Assembly (NCBI GenBank): GCA_035536455.1
Contig: DATLOC010000030.1
Span: forward strand, 1 to 64,000
From: DASUNQ01 sp035536455
GTDB taxonomy: Bacteria > Acidobacteriota > Thermoanaerobaculia > Multivoradales > UBA5704
Reading direction: 5' to 3'
DNA length: 64,000 bases
The position numbers were made by a program, and so were the translations under genes. The notes under the pieces were generated by a model that saw nothing but the letters and a program-made list of their open reading frames with translations, had not been told where the DNA came from and searched no databases. This document shows positions 7,951 to 16,850 of this stretch, piece by piece. Position 1 is the first letter of the stretch, and each line of letters begins with the position of its first letter.

Positions 7951-8433
7951 ATGATCCGCCAGACCGCCTGCGCGCTCGCCTGCGCCTTCCTCTTGGCAGC
8001 CGCCGCCGGCAACGCCCAGGGCACCACCGGGAAGGAGGAGAAGCCCGTGCCGACGCCAGAGCAGGAGAACGAGCCGCCGAAAGAGGTGACCCTCCCCTCG
8101 GGGCTGCGCTACACCGACCTCGCGCCGGGGGAAGGGGAGCAGGCGAAGGCCGGGGACGTCGTCGAGGTCCACTACACCGGCTGGCTCACCGACGGCAAGA
8201 AGTTCGACTCCAGCCGCGACCGCAACGAGCCGCTCCGCTTCCGGCTCGGTAAGGGGATGGTGATCAAGGGGTGGGACGAGGGGGTCGCGGGGATGAAGCG
8301 CGGCGGCAAGCGGCGCCTCACCATCCCGTCCGCCCTCGGCTACGGCAAGCGCGGCGCCGGCGACGTCATCCCGCCCGACGCCGACCTGGTCTTCGAGGTC
8401 GAGCTGCTGGGGATCGGCGGCGCGCAGAGGTAA
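7951..8433 (+). CDS. Exported FKBP-type peptidyl-prolyl cis-trans isomerase
   Basis: 160 residues: signal peptide (residues ~1-23, 'CALACAFLLAAAAGNAQG'), a Glu/Pro-rich linker, then one complete FKBP domain with 'GDVVEVHYTGWLTDGKKFDS', 'KGMVIKGWDEGVAGMKRGGK', 'PSALGYGKRGAG' and 'IPPDADLVFEVELLGI'. The aromatic and Asp residues of the FK506 pocket are present, so it should be an active prolyl isomerase assisting periplasmic folding. AAGGAG lies seven bases before the ATG. It is convergent with the large repeat protein. Confidence 0.93.
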   Translation: MIRQTACALACAFLLAAAAGNAQGTTGKEEKPVPTPEQENEPPKEVTLPSGLRYTDLAPGEGEQAKAGDVVEVHYTGWLTDGKKFDSSRDRNEPLRFRLGKGMVIKGWDEGVAGMKRGGKRRLTIPSALGYGKRGAGDVIPPDADLVFEVELLGIGGAQR

Positions 8434-8444
8434 GCGGGTAAGAA

Positions 8445-8466
8445 CGCCCGGCACGTCGGCCGGGCG
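8445..8466. terminator. Stem-loop between convergent genes
   Basis: CGCCCGGC (8445-8452) and GCCGGGCG (8459-8466) form a perfect 8-bp stem with a six-base loop, between the FKBP stop and the converging gene's stop. No T-run follows on either strand, so termination is plausible but not classical. Confidence 0.45.
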
Positions 8467-11400
8467 CTACTCCAAGACCAGCTCCGCCGTCTGCCCCGGG
8501 ACGAGCGTCACCGTCCCGCTCCAGACGCGCCCGTCCGGCGTCCGCGCCTCGACCGTCCACGCCCCGGCCGGCAGCCCGTCCAGCCGCGACCGCCCCGCCG
8601 CCATGTTCCAGTCGCTCTGCACCGCTCCGCCCCAGCCGGGCGAACGGAAGGGTGCGCCGTTGGCGCCGCGCGCGGTGACCTTCGCCATCGTCGGCTCGCC
8701 GGCGAGCGCCGGGACCCGCAGGTCGAGCGCGGCCGCGGGCCCCAGGGCCAGCCGCACCGGCGGCCCCGGCACCGCCGCGGCGGCGCGGCCGACCGCCAGC
8801 CCTTCGGCCGACACCAGCACCTCGAAGCTGCCGGCGGGCACCGTGGGAAGGCGCACCCGCCCCTCGGCGCCGGTCTCGTGCCAGCCACTGGCGACCGTAC
8901 GGCCGGCGCCGTCGACGACCGCGAGCATGACGTCCGACGGCGCGCCGCCGGTCTGGCGCACGACCTCGAGGACGAGGCCGGCGGTCGGCTCGAGCGCCAC
9001 CTCCACCTCTTCGACGTCCACCCCCTCGCGCACCGTCAGCTCGCGGCTGCCCGCGGCGTAGCCTTCGCGCTCGACGCGCAGCCGCCAGCGCCCGGCCGCC
9101 ACCTCGTTGAGACGGAAGCGGCCCTGCGCGTCGGTCGTCACGACGGTGAGGTCCAGCCCCCAGCCTCGCTCTTCCCCCTCCGGCTGCTCCAGCCGGACTC
9201 CCGCGCCGGCGATCGGCGCGCGGTCGGAGGAGTCCACCACCCGCCCCGCGACCGCGGCCACCGCCAGCTCGAGCACCACCTCGCGGTCGGCCTCGAGCGC
9301 CAGCTCCTCGCGCAGGATGGCGCCGCCGGACTGGACCGAGACGTCGTAGCTGCCGGCGTCGAGACCGCCGATGCGGAAGAGGCCGTCGCGGTCAGTCTCC
9401 GCCGAGCCGCGGTCGGCGACGTCCGACCCTTGCGCCGAGACGTAGGCGCCGGAGACCGGCGCGCCGCCGCGCACCACCCTTCCCGAGAGGGTCAAGCCGG
9501 TGGCGAAGTCGAGGTCCAAGGTCGCCTCGGAGGCGCCGGGCGCCAGCGTCACGCGCCCTTCGGCGCGGCGGCCGGTGCCCGGGACCTCGGCCCACACGCG
9601 CCACTCCCCCGGCGCGACGGCCGCGATGCGGTACCGCCCCTCGTAGTCGACGCGGGTCGACTTGTAGTCCATCGCCTGCGCCCGGCCGGCGCCGATCTCG
9701 ACCCGCGCCAGCGCGTCGGGCTCCAGGCCGAGCACGCGGCCGACGATCGCGCCGCCCGCCTGCAGGCGCACCTCCAACCCGCCGACGGGCGCGCCGGCGA
9801 CGCGCAGCGGCTCCGACTCGGCCGTGGCGTGGCCCTGCTTGCTCGCCCGTACGCGGTACTCCCCGTCCTCGACCGCGTCGAAGCGGAAGCCGCCGTCGCC
9901 GCCGGTCGTCGCCTGGCGGCGGGTCCAGCCGCGGCCGCCGGCGAGGAGCATCACCTCCGCCCCCGCCACCGGTGCCCCCTCGGCGTCGACCACCCGCCCC
10001 GCCACCTCCGCCCCGCCGGTCAGCCGGATGTCGAGACGGTTCTCCCCGGCGCGGACGTCGAGCTCGCCGACGCCGCGGCGCCCCTGATCGTCCTCGGCGG
10101 AGATCGAGCGCGGGCCGGTCGGCAGGCCGTCGAGCACGTACCAGCCGTCGCCGTCGGTCGTGGCGCTGGCGGAGACGCGCGAGAAGGCGCGCGCGCCGCG
10201 GTCCTCGACCGGCCGCACCCACGCTCCGGCGGCCGGGCGGCCCTCGCCGTCCACGACCCGCCCTTCGACCGCCGCCCCCGGCGCCAGCACCAGCTCCAGG
10301 TCGGCGACGTCCTTGCCGGCCACCGCTTGTACGCCCGTGAGCTCCGCCGCCTGGCGTCCCACCGCGCTCGCGAAGACGCGGAACGTCCCGGGCTCGACGT
10401 CGGTGAAAAGGAAGCGCCCCTCGTCGTCGCTGGTCGCGCGGCCGGCGCGGCGCGTGCCGGAGTAGGCGCCGCGCTGCCGCTCGGCCATGAGGCCGACCTC
10501 GGCGCCGGCGACCGGCTTGGCATCGGGATCGACCACCCGGCCGGAGATGCGCACCGCCGGCTGCAGCGTCACGGTGACCGGCTCGGCCGGCGGCACCACG
10601 CCGGGGACCTCGGCGCCGCCGTAGCCGCTGCGCACGACCTGGAGGTCCACCGCCTGGCCCGGCGCCAGGTCGGCCACCCGGAACCAGCCGTCGAGGCCGC
10701 TGCGCGCGTCCGGCTCTTCCTCCTGGCCGAAGAAGCCTCGCCACGGGTTCCGCGCGCCGGCGGCCGTGACCCACACCTCCGCCTCGGCGATCGGCTGGCC
10801 GCGCGCGTCGACCACCCGCCCCTCGAGCGCTGTGCCCGGGCGCAGGATGACCGTTCCCAGCGCCTGCTCCCCTTCGCCGCCGGCGACCTCGATCCCGGGC
10901 ACCTCGCGCGGCGCGAAGCCGGCCGCCTCGGCGGTCAGGTCGTAGCGGCCGGCCGGCAGCCCGGCGATCTCGAAGCGGCCGCGCGCGTCGCTGGTCGCCG
11001 TGAACCGCGGCGCCTCGGGGTCACCCGGGAAGCGCATCCGGGGCTCGCCGCGCGCCGGCGCCGACTTCAGGGTGACGGTAGCGCCGGCGACCGGGCGCTC
11101 GCTCTCGTCCACCACCAGCCCGGCGCCGCGGCGCCCGCGGTCGAGGGCCAGCTCGAGCGGCGGCGGCACGGCGCCCGCCTCGACCGGCGCCGCCTCGGCC
11201 GTTTTGGGCGCGTAGCCGCTGCGGGTGAGGCGCAGCTCGTAGCCGTTGCCCGCGGCGAGGCCGCGCAGGGTGAACCGGCCGTCGGCGCCGGTGCGCGCCA
11301 CGGCGCTCGGCGCGTCCATGAAGCGGCCCGAGAACATCGCTTCGGGCGGCGGCGTCGCGCGCACCTCGACCCCGGCGAGCGGCGTCTTCGCGGCGGCGTC

Positions 11401-12609
11401 CACTACGCGCCCGCGCAGGCTCACGGCGGGACGCAGCGCGAAGGTCGGCCCGCGGTCCTCGCCGGCGCCGCTCGGCGCCTCCTCCCAGGCCGGCAGGTAG
11501 CCGGGGGCAGCGGCGCCCAGCCCGCGCCAAGCGCTCGCGGTCGCCACCACCCGGTAGCCGCCGGCGCGGTCGGTGCGCGCGGCGCCGTCGGGGTCCTCCC
11601 CGCTCCAGACCAGCGCTCCCGCCAGCGGCTCGCGCCGGTCGACGTCCAGCACGCGGCCGGAGAGGGGGCCGGCGTCGGCGAGTGTGAGGAGTGCGGCCGG
11701 CCGCGCGGCAGCGGCGGCGGCGGACGCCGTGCGCCCGGCCGCCTCGGGCGGGCGGAGGCGCGCCGAGGCCTGGCGCCCACCGGCGGCCAGGGCGTGCACC
11801 TCCTCGCCCGTGGCGCCGGGCGGCGGCACGACGAGTCTGCCGTTGCCGCCGGTCGTGCCGAGCGGCCAGCGCCCCTTGCCGCCGACGACGAGCGCGCCCG
11901 CCACCGGCCGGCCGGCGGCGTCGCGCACCTCGATCGGCACCGGCGGTCCCGCGGCGGCGAGGGCGAGCGTGGCGCTCTTGCGCGCCGCGGCGATCTCCAG
12001 CTCGGCCTCGTGGAAGCCCGGCGCGAAGGCGCGCACGGTGAGGCGCTCCGCCGCGCCGCGCGGCACCGCGACCGGCCCCGGCGCGGTCTGTCGGAGGCGC
12101 CGCAGCGGCGGCCGCCAGGCCTCGTCGCCCCGGTAGCGCGGGAAGGCGCTCGGCTGCGCCGCGACCCAGGCCCCGGCGACCGGCTTGCCGTCGGGCCCCA
12201 CGACTGTGACCGCGAGCGGCCGCTCGCGCGCCAGCTCCACCGCCTCGAGCTCGCGCTCCTCGACCAGCGGCCGGAGGTCCAGCTCCTGCGCCAGGTGCCC
12301 GTCGGCCTCGGCGCGCAGCGTCCAGAAGCCGGCCTCGCGCGCGACGAGCGTGAAGCTGCCGTCGGCGGCGGTCGCCGTGGAGGAAAGCGCTTTCGGCTCG
12401 GCCGCGGCGGCCGCGGCCAGCAGCCGCTCGCCTAGCGCGCGCTCCCCCTCGGAGGGGAGGAGCGCCACCTTGGCGCCGGCGAGCGGCGCGCCGCCCGGAC
12501 CGAGCACCCGCCCGCGCACCGCGAGGCCGGCCGCGGGCGGCGCGGCGGGCGCCGCCGCGGCGATCAGGAAGAGAGCGGCAAGGAGCGGGACGAGGGGGCG
12601 GCGAAGCAC
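8467..12609 (-). CDS. Giant secreted protein of ~14 carboxypeptidase-regulatory-like repeats
   Basis: 1380 residues, GTG start, N-terminal signal peptide ('PLLAALFLIAAAAPAAPPAAG'). The rest is a tandem series of about 14 beta-sandwich units of the carboxypeptidase regulatory-like type. Each opens with a line like 'GRVVDAEGAPVAGAEV', passes a 'TDxxGRFxxxxLxxG' turn and ends with 'YxLxxxAxGYA'. Unit starts are visible at roughly residues 30, 135, 225, 315, 395, 490, 595, 690, 790, 870 and on to ~1250. There is no catalytic domain, TonB plug or C-terminal barrel, so it looks like a pure beta-rod, perhaps a surface scaffold or adhesin. It follows the M49-like peptidase gene by 30 bases, so co-transcription is likely. 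Function unknown. Confidence 0.8.
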   Translation of the reverse strand: MLRRPLVPLLAALFLIAAAAPAAPPAAGLAVRGRVLGPGGAPLAGAKVALLPSEGERALGERLLAAAAAAEPKALSSTATAADGSFTLVAREAGFWTLRAEADGHLAQELDLRPLVEERELEAVELARERPLAVTVVGPDGKPVAGAWVAAQPSAFPRYRGDEAWRPPLRRLRQTAPGPVAVPRGAAERLTVRAFAPGFHEAELEIAAARKSATLALAAAGPPVPIEVRDAAGRPVAGALVVGGKGRWPLGTTGGNGRLVVPPPGATGEEVHALAAGGRQASARLRPPEAAGRTASAAAAAARPAALLTLADAGPLSGRVLDVDRREPLAGALVWSGEDPDGAARTDRAGGYRVVATASAWRGLGAAAPGYLPAWEEAPSGAGEDRGPTFALRPAVSLRGRVVDAAAKTPLAGVEVRATPPPEAMFSGRFMDAPSAVARTGADGRFTLRGLAAGNGYELRLTRSGYAPKTAEAAPVEAGAVPPPLELALDRGRRGAGLVVDESERPVAGATVTLKSAPARGEPRMRFPGDPEAPRFTATSDARGRFEIAGLPAGRYDLTAEAAGFAPREVPGIEVAGGEGEQALGTVILRPGTALEGRVVDARGQPIAEAEVWVTAAGARNPWRGFFGQEEEPDARSGLDGWFRVADLAPGQAVDLQVVRSGYGGAEVPGVVPPAEPVTVTLQPAVRISGRVVDPDAKPVAGAEVGLMAERQRGAYSGTRRAGRATSDDEGRFLFTDVEPGTFRVFASAVGRQAAELTGVQAVAGKDVADLELVLAPGAAVEGRVVDGEGRPAAGAWVRPVEDRGARAFSRVSASATTDGDGWYVLDGLPTGPRSISAEDDQGRRGVGELDVRAGENRLDIRLTGGAEVAGRVVDAEGAPVAGAEVMLLAGGRGWTRRQATTGGDGGFRFDAVEDGEYRVRASKQGHATAESEPLRVAGAPVGGLEVRLQAGGAIVGRVLGLEPDALARVEIGAGRAQAMDYKSTRVDYEGRYRIAAVAPGEWRVWAEVPGTGRRAEGRVTLAPGASEATLDLDFATGLTLSGRVVRGGAPVSGAYVSAQGSDVADRGSAETDRDGLFRIGGLDAGSYDVSVQSGGAILREELALEADREVVLELAVAAVAGRVVDSSDRAPIAGAGVRLEQPEGEERGWGLDLTVVTTDAQGRFRLNEVAAGRWRLRVEREGYAAGSRELTVREGVDVEEVEVALEPTAGLVLEVVRQTGGAPSDVMLAVVDGAGRTVASGWHETGAEGRVRLPTVPAGSFEVLVSAEGLAVGRAAAAVPGPPVRLALGPAAALDLRVPALAGEPTMAKVTARGANGAPFRSPGWGGAVQSDWNMAAGRSRLDGLPAGAWTVEARTPDGRVWSGTVTLVPGQTAELVLE

Positions 12610-12639
12610 GGCGGTCCTCCGACTGCGGATCGTGGGCGC

Positions 12640-14355
12640 CTACGGCGCGGTGTCCGCCGCCTCCTCGTAGGCGTAAACCGGCCGCACGTCGACCGGCACG
12701 TCGCCGAGACGGCCGACCGCCGCCAGCAGCTCCGGCGTCGCCTTGCCGTAGCGCTCGAGGAAGCGCTGCGTGCCGGCGTAGTCGCCGGTCGCCTGAAGCA
12801 GCAGCATGTCGCGCAGCAGGTCGCGCACCGCCGCCGGGAACTTCTCCGAGACGGCGCGGTAGCGCCCCTGGGCGTCCACCGTCAGCGCGCCCTTCTCCTG
12901 CAGGTAGTTGAACTGCGCCGTCACCCCCTGGCCGTGCGCCTCGCCGACGCCGAAGCGGGCGGAGCGGAAGAGGCCGGCGACGTAGGTGGGCTCGAGCGCG
13001 CGGCGGAGCGCGGCCGGCATCTCGCCCTCCTCGATCAGGGCGAGGATGTTGTAGACCCCCATGACGTCGGCCTTCGCCTCCTCGAGCGTGTCGTAGAGGT
13101 CCTTGAGCTCGTGCCGCACCTCGGTCCTGCGGCCGCCGACGGTGATCGTCCCCGGCCCCAGGCCGTGCGACAGCTCGTGGTGGAGGACCTCGTTGTAGAA
13201 GGCGTCCCAGGTGACGTCGCCGACCTGCTCGGGGGCGAGCACGCGCTCGGCGATGGGCACGAGGATGCGGTCGTACTTGGCGCGCATGATGTTGCGCAGC
13301 AGCACCTTCTTCGAGCCCGTGGCCTCGCGCACCCGCTCGTCGTTGGGCAGGTTGAAGGCGATCGTCTGCACGCCGGCGCGGGTGTCGCCGGCGGTGAAGA
13401 CCTCGTCGGCGACGCGGATCGGGCTCTCGCTGCCGCGCGTCCGGTTCATGTGCTCCTCGGGCAGCGGCAGGTTCCCTTCGAGCCAGGGGAGACGCTCCTT
13501 GTAGCGGACCAGCGCCGCCGACTCGGCCGGCAGCGCCACCGTCACGAACGACTCGTAGGCCGCCTTGTAGCCGAAGAGCGAGTCCTCGTAGGTCTCGTAC
13601 GGACCGATCGTCACCTCGACCGGCGCGTCGAGGTCCATCCAGGCCATGTCGGAGGCGTAGTAGTCGTCGCTCGCGAAGGCGTCGGCGCGCAGGGTGAGGA
13701 AGCGCTTCAGCGAAGCGTTGTCGGTCGCCTCGGCGGCCTGGCGGAGGAGCCGGGCGGCCGGCTCCAGCCAGGCGGCGTACTCGCGCGCGTAGGGGACGGC
13801 CACCAGCCGGTCCCCCTCGCGACGGATCACCGTAGTCGTCGAGATGAACGCCTCCCGCTCCTCCGGGTGCTGCGCGACCCAGCGCTCGAACTCCTCTTTC
13901 GTCATGTCTACGGGGTAGTAGCCCGCACCGTCGGGGTGGGGCGTGCTGCCGATGAAGGGCGCCATCTCCGCCAGCCGGTCCCAGGGGCCGAAGTTGATGG
14001 CGAAGTAGTCCCGTGCCGCCTGGGCGCGCGGCCCCCGTGCTTCGGCGAGCCGCTGCCGCAGCTCGGAGTTGCCGGCCCAGACCTGGCGCAGGAAGATCTC
14101 GTCCATCGCGCGCGACGCCTCGACCAGGAGGTCCAGCACCCGGCGGTCCGCCGGCGAGAGGGCGGAGAGGTCGGCCTCCAGGCGCACCGTGGTGAGCTTG
14201 GCGAGGCGCTGCTCGACGTCGGGGGCGATCTCCATTCCGGGGGTCTCCTGCTCCGTGGTCGCGGCCGCCGGCTCCTCGACCGTCTCGCCGCTCGGGCGGC
14301 AGGCCGCGGCGGCCGCCGCGAGGATCACCGCCAGGGCCAGGGTCTTCGTGCGCAT
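12640..14355 (-). CDS. Peptidase M49-like (dipeptidyl-peptidase III family) lipoprotein
   Basis: 571 residues. The N-terminus is a lipoprotein signal with a run of Ala before Cys (~residue 19). Near residue 390 'VLHHELSHGLG' supplies an HExxH zinc motif and ~30 residues on 'LEEAKADVMG' supplies the third ligand, as in M49 enzymes. Classical DPP III has HELLGH (HExxxH) and EECRAE; the five-residue HELSH and EEAKAD version is that of divergent bacterial members. It probably releases di- or short peptides in the periplasm. The flanking secreted proteins on the same strand fit an envelope operon. Family assignment is good; exact specificity is not known. Confidence 0.75.
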   Translation of the reverse strand: MRTKTLALAVILAAAAAACRPSGETVEEPAAATTEQETPGMEIAPDVEQRLAKLTTVRLEADLSALSPADRRVLDLLVEASRAMDEIFLRQVWAGNSELRQRLAEARGPRAQAARDYFAINFGPWDRLAEMAPFIGSTPHPDGAGYYPVDMTKEEFERWVAQHPEEREAFISTTTVIRREGDRLVAVPYAREYAAWLEPAARLLRQAAEATDNASLKRFLTLRADAFASDDYYASDMAWMDLDAPVEVTIGPYETYEDSLFGYKAAYESFVTVALPAESAALVRYKERLPWLEGNLPLPEEHMNRTRGSESPIRVADEVFTAGDTRAGVQTIAFNLPNDERVREATGSKKVLLRNIMRAKYDRILVPIAERVLAPEQVGDVTWDAFYNEVLHHELSHGLGPGTITVGGRRTEVRHELKDLYDTLEEAKADVMGVYNILALIEEGEMPAALRRALEPTYVAGLFRSARFGVGEAHGQGVTAQFNYLQEKGALTVDAQGRYRAVSEKFPAAVRDLLRDMLLLQATGDYAGTQRFLERYGKATPELLAAVGRLGDVPVDVRPVYAYEEAADTAP

Positions 14356-14388
14356 CCGTGCCTCCGCGTGTAGGGCGCCGCTGCGGCG

Positions 14389-15045
14389 CTACGGCATGCT
14401 ATCCCGCAGCGCGGCGCGGGCGGCCAGCTCGAGGTAGCGCTCGCCGGCCACCATGTAGGCCCGTTTCGGCTCGACGACGAAGACGACCTTGACCTCCGGC
14501 TCGTCGTCGATCAGGCCGGCGAGCGCCGGCGCCAGCTCCGGCCGCGGGTAGACCCAGCTCTCGACCACGATCCGCCGGGTGTCGCGCACCGGCCGGTCAC
14601 CCTCGCGGCCGCGCTCCCAGGCCGGCACCTCCTGCTGCTCGTAGCGCAGCACCGGCGGCGGCCCGAGGAGAATGAGGGCGCGGCCGCGGTCCGTCATGCA
14701 GCCGCGCGTCCCGGCCTCGGGGTAGAGGTGGTCGGCGGCCTCCACCCGCTCCTGGAACTGCTCAGCGAACGGATTGGCGCGGTCGTCGGGGGTGGGGTCG
14801 CGACGCTTCCAAAACTCTTCGAGGAAGGAGATCGCCTCGCGCCCGGTGCGAAGCTTGCGCAGCCGCCGCGCCTCGTCGGGGGTCAGGAGCCAGCGCACCG
14901 GGCCGTCCATCCAGCTCGCCACCCCGGCGTTCTCCGGCCGCCGCTCCGGCGGCTGCACGCCCCCCGCCGGTGCCGCCCACAGCGCGGCCAGGAGCGGCAG
15001 CGCCAGCCTCGAGTTGCAACGGCGCGCGTGGGGCGAGAGGGTCAC
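14389..15045 (-). CDS. GWxTD-domain secreted protein
   Basis: 218 residues with a GTG start and signal peptide ('ALPLLAALWAAPAGGVQ'). The conserved block reads 'AISFLEEFWKRRDPTPDD', 'NPFAEQFQERVEAADHLY' and 'GCMTDRGRALILLGPPPVLR', the GWxTD domain core in which the usual GWxTDRGxVyIllGpP has Trp replaced by Cys-Met. This domain is frequent in Acidobacteriota and Bacteroidota secreted proteins and has no assigned biochemical role. It is shorter than many members, consisting of little more than the domain. It sits between the M49-like lipoprotein and DUF3467, all on the minus strand. Confidence 0.8.
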   Translation of the reverse strand: MTLSPHARRCNSRLALPLLAALWAAPAGGVQPPERRPENAGVASWMDGPVRWLLTPDEARRLRKLRTGREAISFLEEFWKRRDPTPDDRANPFAEQFQERVEAADHLYPEAGTRGCMTDRGRALILLGPPPVLRYEQQEVPAWERGREGDRPVRDTRRIVVESWVYPRPELAPALAGLIDDEPEVKVVFVVEPKRAYMVAGERYLELAARAALRDSMP

Positions 15046-15057
15046 GGCCGGCCGGCT

Positions 15058-15342
15058 CTAGTGCACGTTCCCGTCTCCGGCCGGCTCCGGCGCCTCGGGG
15101 ATCTCCCCGAAGGCCTCCTCGTAGCGCTCGAGGTTCACCGCCAGCGCGCGCAGGATGCGCTTGAGGTGCCCCGGGCTGGTCACGATGCGCGCGGTGACGA
15201 TCCCCTGCGGCGGCACCAGGTTGATGAAGTCGAGGATGAACTCCTCGCGCGTGTGGGTGATGCGCAGCAGGTTCGAGTAGCGGCCCTTCAGGTCCTCGTC
15301 GGCGATCTTGACGTTGAGCCCGACCTCCGGTCCTTCGGCCAT
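15058..15342 (-). CDS. DUF3467 protein
   Basis: 94 residues: 'LKGRYSNLLRITHTREEFIL', 'DFINLVPPQGIVTARIVTSP', 'GHLKRILRALAVNLERYEEA'. This is the compact DUF3467 fold, a small cytoplasmic protein found widely near translation and envelope genes and of unknown role. ATG is preceded by GGAGG. It lies directly downstream of tRNA-Ser and upstream of the GWxTD gene. Confidence 0.85.
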   Translation of the reverse strand: MAEGPEVGLNVKIADEDLKGRYSNLLRITHTREEFILDFINLVPPQGIVTARIVTSPGHLKRILRALAVNLERYEEAFGEIPEAPEPAGDGNVH

Positions 15343-15403
15343 CCTTGGACCTCCTTCCGCCTTGTCTGCCGGGAAGGAGGATCGTACTAGAAGGGGGGAT
15401 TGG

Positions 15404-15488
15404 CGGAGGGGGTGGGATTCGAACCCACGGACCCTTGCGGGCCGGCGGTTTTCAAGACCGCTGCTTTCGACCGCTCAGCCACCCCTCC
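15404..15488 (-). tRNA. tRNA-Ser(TGA)
   Basis: Read on the minus strand: acceptor GGAGGGG (from 15488), class II long variable arm (GGCCCGCAAGGGTCC), anticodon loop CTTGAAA with TGA, T-arm GGGTTCGAATCCC, 3' strand CCCCTCC and discriminator G. The next three bases on the minus strand (15403-15401) are CCA, so the terminal CCA is encoded. It lies 15 bases downstream of serS on the same strand. Confidence 0.95.
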
Positions 15489-15503
15489 GGGGACGGGAAC
15501 AGC

Positions 15504-16787
15504 CTAGCGTGAGGCGGTAATCCGCTCCAGGCCGTCGGCGAAGGGGCGCAGGGCGGCGGGCACGACGACCGAGCCGTCCTCCTGCTGGCCGTTCTCGAGG
15601 ATGGCGACGAGCGTCCGCCCCACCGCCAGCCCGGAGCCGTTCAGCGTGTGGAGCAGGCGCGGCTTGCCGCCGCCGGCCGGGCGGTAGCGTAAGTCGGCGC
15701 GGCGGGCCTGGAAGTCCTCGCAGTTGCTGCACGAGGAGATCTCGCGGTAGGAGCCCTGCCCCGGCAGCCAGACCTCGAGGTCGTAGGTCTTCGCGGCCGC
15801 GAAGCCCAGATCGCCGGTCGAGAGCGTCACCACACGGTAGGGGAGCTCGAGGACCTGCAGCACCCGCTCGGCGTGGCCGGTCAGCTCCTCCAGCGCCTGG
15901 TAGCTCGTCTCCGGCGCCGTCAATTGCACCAGCTCGACCTTATTGAACTGGTGCTGGCGGATCAGGCCGCGCACGTCCTTGCCGTAGGAGCCGGCCTCGC
16001 TGCGGAAGCAGGGCGTGTAGGCGGTGTAGCGCACCGGCAGCCGGTCCCCCTCCAAGACCTCGCCGCGGTGGAGGTTGGTGAGCGGCACCTCGGCGGTCGG
16101 CACCAGGTAGTAGTCGGTGCCCTCCAGCCGGAAGAGGTCCTTCTCGAACTTGGGGAGCTGGCCGGTGCCGCGCAGCGCGTCGGCGTTGACGATGAACGGC
16201 GGCAGCACCTCGGTGTAGCCGTGCTCGCGGGTGTGGAGGTCGAGCATGAAGGCGATGAGCCCGCGCTCGAGCGCGGCGCCGGCGCCGAAGTAGGCGGCGA
16301 AACGCGCCCCGGCGACCTTGGCGGCGCGCTCGAAGTCGAGGATGCCGAGCGCCGGCCCCAGCTCCCAGTGCGGCTTGGGCGCGAAGGGAAACTCCGGCGG
16401 CTCGCCCACCGTGCGCTCGCAGCGGTTGGCGGTCTCGTCGGCGCCGGCCGGGACGGTCGCGTGCGGCAGGTTGGGGAGGGAGAGCTCGATCTCGGCGAGG
16501 TCGCGCTCGAGCTCGGCGAGGCGCGCCTCCAGCTCCTCGATGCGCGCCTTGCCGCGCGCCACCTCGGCCATCTCGGCGGCGGCGTCCCCGCCCTGCTGCT
16601 TGGCGCGGCCGACGGCGCGCGACAGCTCGTTGCGCCGCCGCTTCAGCTCCTCGACCTCGACCAGCGCCGCGCGGCGTTCGCCGTCGAGGCGCAGCCAGGC
16701 GTCGAGCACGCGCGGGTCGAACCCGCGGCTCGCCAGCCCGGCGCGCACGCGCTCGGGGTCTTCGCGCAGCAGCTCCCGGGAAAGCAT
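15504..16787 (-). CDS. serS: Seryl-tRNA synthetase
   Basis: 427 residues. The N-terminal antiparallel coiled-coil arm that grips the tRNA-Ser long variable arm is seen at ~30-100 ('ELKRRRNELSRAVGRAKQQ', 'KARIEELEARLAELERDLAE'). The class II core follows: motif 1 around 'RGLIAFMLDLHTREHGYTEV' with 'PPFIV', motif 2 'PCFRSEAGSYGKDVRGLIRQ' with 'HQFNKVE', and motif 3 'LNGSGLAVGRTLVAILENGQ'. 'TAEVPLTN' is the serine-binding TxE loop. The start is ATG 16787 (MLSRELL); upstream in-frame sequence is not SerRS-like. The gene for its substrate tRNA-Ser(TGA) lies immediately downstream. Confidence 0.97.
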   Translation of the reverse strand: MLSRELLREDPERVRAGLASRGFDPRVLDAWLRLDGERRAALVEVEELKRRRNELSRAVGRAKQQGGDAAAEMAEVARGKARIEELEARLAELERDLAEIELSLPNLPHATVPAGADETANRCERTVGEPPEFPFAPKPHWELGPALGILDFERAAKVAGARFAAYFGAGAALERGLIAFMLDLHTREHGYTEVLPPFIVNADALRGTGQLPKFEKDLFRLEGTDYYLVPTAEVPLTNLHRGEVLEGDRLPVRYTAYTPCFRSEAGSYGKDVRGLIRQHQFNKVELVQLTAPETSYQALEELTGHAERVLQVLELPYRVVTLSTGDLGFAAAKTYDLEVWLPGQGSYREISSCSNCEDFQARRADLRYRPAGGGKPRLLHTLNGSGLAVGRTLVAILENGQQEDGSVVVPAALRPFADGLERITASR

Positions 16788-16837
16788 GGCGCGGCAGTGT
16801 AGCAAGGGGGGAACGACGCCGCGCGGGGCCGGTTTCG

Positions 16838-16843
16838 TACACT
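16838..16843 (+). promoter_or_regulatory. Possible -10 element giving a near-leaderless mRNA
   Basis: TACACT ends seven bases before the GTG start of the membrane protein gene, with no Shine-Dalgarno in between. If functional, transcription would start at or very near the start codon. The -35 is not obvious. Confidence 0.3.
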
Positions 16844-16850
16844 CTCGGCA

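Noticed and set aside
8878..12435. A 1185-codon open frame on the plus strand opposite the giant repeat protein
   Set aside because: Its product is His/Arg/Asp/Ala-rich without domains and mirrors the GC-rich codons of the minus strand gene, which has a signal peptide and clear repeats.
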